A DNA stretch of 64,000 nt from positions 29,236-93,235 of IMG/VR virus record IMGVR_UViG_3300030002_000003, one strand, 5' to 3'. The DNA is from a virus. A model generated the notes under the pieces. The model was not told the origin of the DNA. It saw nothing but the letters and a program-made list of their open reading frames with translations, and searched no databases. Below are positions 60,878 through 64,000 of the stretch, in pieces (positions within the stretch are counted from its first letter, which is position 1; each line of letters opens with the position of its first letter). A program made the position numbers and the translations under genes.

Positions 60878-63800
60878 ATGATTAATTTTAATAAAAAGAT
60901 AATCAACCCAAACAAGTTTAGAACACCGTGCATGCATTTCCAGCAGCACGGTGTTTACTGTTTCTATCCACATGGTACTACAGAGTACTTGAATTTTTGG
61001 GAAAAGGAGTCAGACTATTGTATAAACGGGTTTACTTCAGCGGACGGAGATTGGATAAGTGGTTATAACTACTGGTATCTAAACTACTGTCCTATTCTGC
61101 GTTTAGTGGAGTTCGAGTATAAAGATAAGCATGGTAATATAAAGAAACGTAGAGAGAAGACTAGAGAGTTTCCAGACTTCTATGACTACGACTACTATTA
61201 CTTTTTAGGCGTAGATGAAGCTGAAGAAGAAGGTAAGCATATGGTCGTTTTAAAGGCCCGTGGTAAAGGCTTCTCATTCAAGGGTTCTGCAATGCTAGTT
61301 AGGAATTTCTATCACGTACCAGAGTCTAAATCATACGCTATAGCCTCTGAATCAGAGTACTTAGTAAGGGATGGTATATTATCTAAGGCTTGGGACCTAA
61401 TGGACTTTGTAGATGAACATACTGCATGGGCTAAGAAGAGACAAGCAGTTAATACTAAGATCCATAAGAGAGCGTCTATACTTACTACTGATGCTATGGG
61501 CAATAAGATAGAGGTAGGGTATAAATCAGAGATAATAGGAGTTACGCTTAAGAATGATGCCAACAAGGCTCGTGGTAAACGTGGTAAATTAATACTATTT
61601 GAAGAAGCCGGTTCATTTAAAGATATTCTACAAGCATGGCAAATTGCTAGACCTTCTGTAGAGGAAGATGGTATTGCCTTTGGATTGATGATTGCATTTG
61701 GTACTGGTGGTGATGAAGCTAGTAGATTCGATGGACTAAAAGAACTATTCTATAATCCATCTGGCTACAATGTAAAAGCATTCCCTAATATATGGGATGA
61801 TGGAGCATCTGGGAATACATGTGCATTCTTTGTTCCAGTATACGCGAATATGTCTGTACTTAGCCCTGACGGTAAACGTCTATTCATGGATAAGTATGGT
61901 AATACTATTCGTGATAAAGCAATAGATTATTCGCTAGAACAAAGACAAAGAGTAATAGATGGATCGTCTGACTCTAGAGCGATAGATAGATATATAGCAG
62001 AGAATCCTATAACGCCTCAGGAGGCTGTTTTAGAGCTCACAGGGAACATATTTCCCAAGAAAGAACTAATGATCCAGCTAGCATCTTTGCGTACGAATAA
62101 GAAGCTCCAGAACTTTAAACAGGTGGGTGATTTAAACTTTATCAATGGCGAGTTGATGTGGACGCCTAAAAAGAATGGAGATATAACCAAATATCCATTA
62201 GGAAAGGATGATGCGCATACGGGATCTATAGTAATATGGGAACACCCAGTTAAAGATGCGCCACATGCATTATATATAGCAGGCTGTCTTACTCCAGGAG
62301 AAAAAGTGTTGACGGAAGAGGGATTGATGAATGTAGAGGACGTAAGTCGATCTAGGCTAGTAGATATAGATGGTAATTATGTAAATCCTAAAGCGTTGTT
62401 GAGATACGAAAAAGAAGATGAAGATATATATAAGATAAGGGTATCTAATACGTATAGGGCGACTACATTTACTAAAGAGCACCCAATATACTCATCCAAA
62501 CACATATTAAATAAACAGAATATGGTTGACGAGAGTTTATTTAATTTCGAGTTTAATAAGGCATCAAGTATAAATGTTGGCGACTGGGTTAAGTACCCAA
62601 ATCTGTATTATAATGGCGATGATAAGGCGAATTCTGATGATGTAAACAATCTGAGGTGGCTCACTGGATTATGGCTTGGAGATGGCTGGACAAAAGGCAA
62701 TCGCATATACATAGCATTTGATATTGCCAATGTGGCTCAAATAGATAGACTCAAGGACTATGTAATAAATGGATTAAAGTCTACATTCAGCCAAAGGATA
62801 AGAAATAATTCTATTGAGTTCTCATTTTATCAAAAAACAGTAGCGTTCTATTTTAATTATTTCTATGGTAAATATGCTCATGGAAAAAAGATTACAGAGC
62901 TTTCTAAAAGATCTTTTAACAATGAAGAGAAGGCGAATTTAATTGCTGGCTATTTAGATTCTGATGGATGTGTTTGCATTGATAAAAGGGGCTATTATTC
63001 AATGGAGTTCGTTAGCTGTAATTTAGATTTGATAGAATCATTTCACGATCTAGCGTTCTCTATTGGACTTGTCGGTAATGTATCTAAATTAAGGAGTGCT
63101 GGAAAATACAATATAGATGGACGCTCTGGAGATCAAAAGGAAGCATATCATCTTAGATTTGGACATAACGACACTATCAAATTTGCAGAGATGCTTAACT
63201 TTGATAGTAGGACTAAATTATCTGTTATAGATAGGACTAATATAAAGACCACTAGGAATAGGCCAAAATCAGGATGTTTTCTTAGTTCAGATATGAAATA
63301 TATCTACTTTCAAATAAAAGATATTGATCATAGTAAATACACCGGTACTGTATATAATTTTGAAACAGATACCCACACATTCTGCTCCTATCATGTACCT
63401 ACACATAACTGTGACCCATATGACCACGATAAGGCTGGCACTAACTCATTAGGGTCTACATTCATATACAAGCGATTTCAGAACTTTGAATCGTATTATG
63501 ATATGCTAGTTGCTGAATATACTGGTAGACCTGATACTGCAGAAGACTATTACGAGAATGTTCGCAAGCTTCTAATGTACTATAATGCTAGGCTTCTATA
63601 TGAAAATGAGCGTAAAGGCATATTCCCTTACTTTACTCAAAAGCATTGTGATTACTTACTAGCAGATCAGCCAGATATTATAAATGATATTATTGGCAAG
63701 TCTACGGTTCAACGCAGGAAGGGTATTCACATGAATGTCCAGATCAAGGATTACGGAGAAGGGCTTATAAAAGAATGGCTAAATGAAGAGTTTGCTCCAG

Positions 63801-64000
63801 GAAAGAAGAACTTAACAAAGATAATGTCAGAAGCACTACTAGAAGAACTTATACAGTACAATACTAAAGGAAACTTCGATAGGGTAATAGCACTGATAAT
63901 GGTAATGATATACAGGCTTCAAATGCATAATACATATGTAAAGAAGCGTGATTCAGAATCCAAAAAGATTAACTTATTTGATAAGCCACTATTCTCTAAA
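60878..64000 (+). CDS. terL: large terminase subunit (TerL) with intein, 3' end outside window
   Basis: The frame is open for 1,041 codons to the window edge; an in-frame TAA at 60857 fixes the start at 60878. ATPase part: MVVLKARGKGFSFKGS (Walker A-like, Lys130), later GKLILFEEAGS (Walker B with Glu), and LMIAFGTGG coupling segment. The nuclease part begins at LYIAG|CDPYDHDKAG, whose Asp is the first metal ligand of the RNase H-like fold. A 375-residue intein (62285-63409) interrupts the gene exactly between Gly and Cys there. TerL cuts concatemers and drives packaging with the portal. Gene order after this point should lead to portal and capsid genes beyond the window. Confidence 0.93.
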   Translation, partial: MINFNKKIINPNKFRTPCMHFQQHGVYCFYPHGTTEYLNFWEKESDYCINGFTSADGDWISGYNYWYLNYCPILRLVEFEYKDKHGNIKKRREKTREFPDFYDYDYYYFLGVDEAEEEGKHMVVLKARGKGFSFKGSAMLVRNFYHVPESKSYAIASESEYLVRDGILSKAWDLMDFVDEHTAWAKKRQAVNTKIHKRASILTTDAMGNKIEVGYKSEIIGVTLKNDANKARGKRGKLILFEEAGSFKDILQAWQIARPSVEEDGIAFGLMIAFGTGGDEASRFDGLKELFYNPSGYNVKAFPNIWDDGASGNTCAFFVPVYANMSVLSPDGKRLFMDKYGNTIRDKAIDYSLEQRQRVIDGSSDSRAIDRYIAENPITPQEAVLELTGNIFPKKELMIQLASLRTNKKLQNFKQVGDLNFINGELMWTPKKNGDITKYPLGKDDAHTGSIVIWEHPVKDAPHALYIAGCLTPGEKVLTEEGLMNVEDVSRSRLVDIDGNYVNPKALLRYEKEDEDIYKIRVSNTYRATTFTKEHPIYSSKHILNKQNMVDESLFNFEFNKASSINVGDWVKYPNLYYNGDDKANSDDVNNLRWLTGLWLGDGWTKGNRIYIAFDIANVAQIDRLKDYVINGLKSTFSQRIRNNSIEFSFYQKTVAFYFNYFYGKYAHGKKITELSKRSFNNEEKANLIAGYLDSDGCVCIDKRGYYSMEFVSCNLDLIESFHDLAFSIGLVGNVSKLRSAGKYNIDGRSGDQKEAYHLRFGHNDTIKFAEMLNFDSRTKLSVIDRTNIKTTRNRPKSGCFLSSDMKYIYFQIKDIDHSKYTGTVYNFETDTHTFCSYHVPTHNCDPYDHDKAGTNSLGSTFIYKRFQNFESYYDMLVAEYTGRPDTAEDYYENVRKLLMYYNARLLYENERKGIFPYFTQKHCDYLLADQPDIINDIIGKSTVQRRKGIHMNVQIKDYGEGLIKEWLNEEFAPGKKNLTKIMSEALLEELIQYNTKGNFDRVIALIMVMIYRLQMHNTYVKKRDSESKKINLFDKPLFSK
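62285..63409 (+). mobile_element. LAGLIDADG intein in TerL
   Basis: 375 codons in frame. Splicing block A: CLTPGEKVLTEEG, starting with Cys1. Block B: TFTKEHPIY with the TxxH motif. Two LAGLIDADG-type helices: LTGLWLGDGW (about 62660-62690) and LIAGYLDSDGC (62939-62971), each with its acidic residue. Blocks F and G: VYNFETDTHTF and VPTHN, followed by Cys of the C-extein. All residues needed for standard class 1 splicing are present, and the homing-endonuclease residues look intact, so the element is probably active both as intein and as mobile element. Confidence 0.92.

Noticed and set aside
60586-60933. 115-residue minus-strand frame opposite 60593-60859
   Set aside because: Antisense of the Lys-rich gene and the terminase start; hydrophobic artefact of Lys codons read in reverse.
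1-64000. Stop-codon reassignment as in some crAss-like phages
   Set aside because: All long genes are open in the standard code, including 4,522 codons in one frame, TAG and TGA serve as stops in tight gene chains, and no CTA-anticodon tRNA can be shown.
1-64000. CRISPR array or transposon
   Set aside because: No regularly spaced direct repeats and no transposase or terminal inverted repeats were found.

Overview
The window is 64 kb of a circularly permuted or terminally continuous tailed-phage genome of the crAss-like type (Crassvirales), infecting a Bacteroidota-like host. The main evidence is a 4,522-residue virion RNA polymerase-type polyprotein with the DFDID catalytic loop typical of crAss-like polymerases, a second giant neighbour of 2,111 residues, an AT-rich genome with few Shine-Dalgarno sequences, strictly strand-segregated gene blocks, and signal peptides of Bacteroidota style (…NAQ|G). 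Genes read through in the standard code; I see no sign of stop-codon reassignment.

Layout. (1) 1-23264, plus strand: end of the late/virion block, with two structural or cargo genes (the first cut by the window edge), then the polymerase polyprotein and the 2,111-residue polyvalent protein carrying ADP-ribosyltransferase-like, HEXXGH-metallopeptidase-like and GNAT-like segments. (2) A plus-strand terminator at 23324-23360 closes the convergent junction. (3) 23328-52719, minus strand: the early/replication block. 23.3-36.2 kb holds a PD-(D/E)XK nuclease, an M20/M42-like zinc peptidase, large unknown proteins, a TOPRIM primase, a candidate ssDNA-binding protein, a RecA-like P-loop ATPase and a DnaB-type helicase. 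36.4-52.7 kb holds small accessory genes: an ECF-type sigma factor, a metallophosphatase, lipoproteins, an outer-membrane beta-barrel-like protein and a family of three small paralogues. Between them lie unusually long non-coding, hairpin-dense stretches (37.43-39.27, 42.06-43.0, 46.4-47.7, 51.7-52.0, 52.7-53.1 kb) with tRNA-Arg(TCT), tRNA-Glu(TTC) and several aberrant tRNA-like elements. (4) 52.7-53.67 kb: divergent junction with a putative promoter and a structured leader RNA resembling a group I ribozyme core. (5) 53.67-64.0 kb, plus strand: small genes, a GroES-like protein, RNase HI, a ParB-like protein, dUTPase, two small nucleases, and the large terminase, which runs off the window and carries a complete 375-residue LAGLIDADG intein at its nuclease active site.

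How it fits together: the virion RNA polymerase would enter with the DNA and start transcription; the minus-strand block supplies replication and host-modifying membrane proteins and a sigma factor that could redirect host RNA polymerase; the plus-strand block leads through terminase into the morphogenesis genes and, past the window ends, back to the genes at position 1. The most unusual content is the amount of structured non-coding RNA in the early block, comparable in size and tRNA association to the giant ornate phage RNAs (GOLLD/ROOL class), although assignment needs covariance-model searches.
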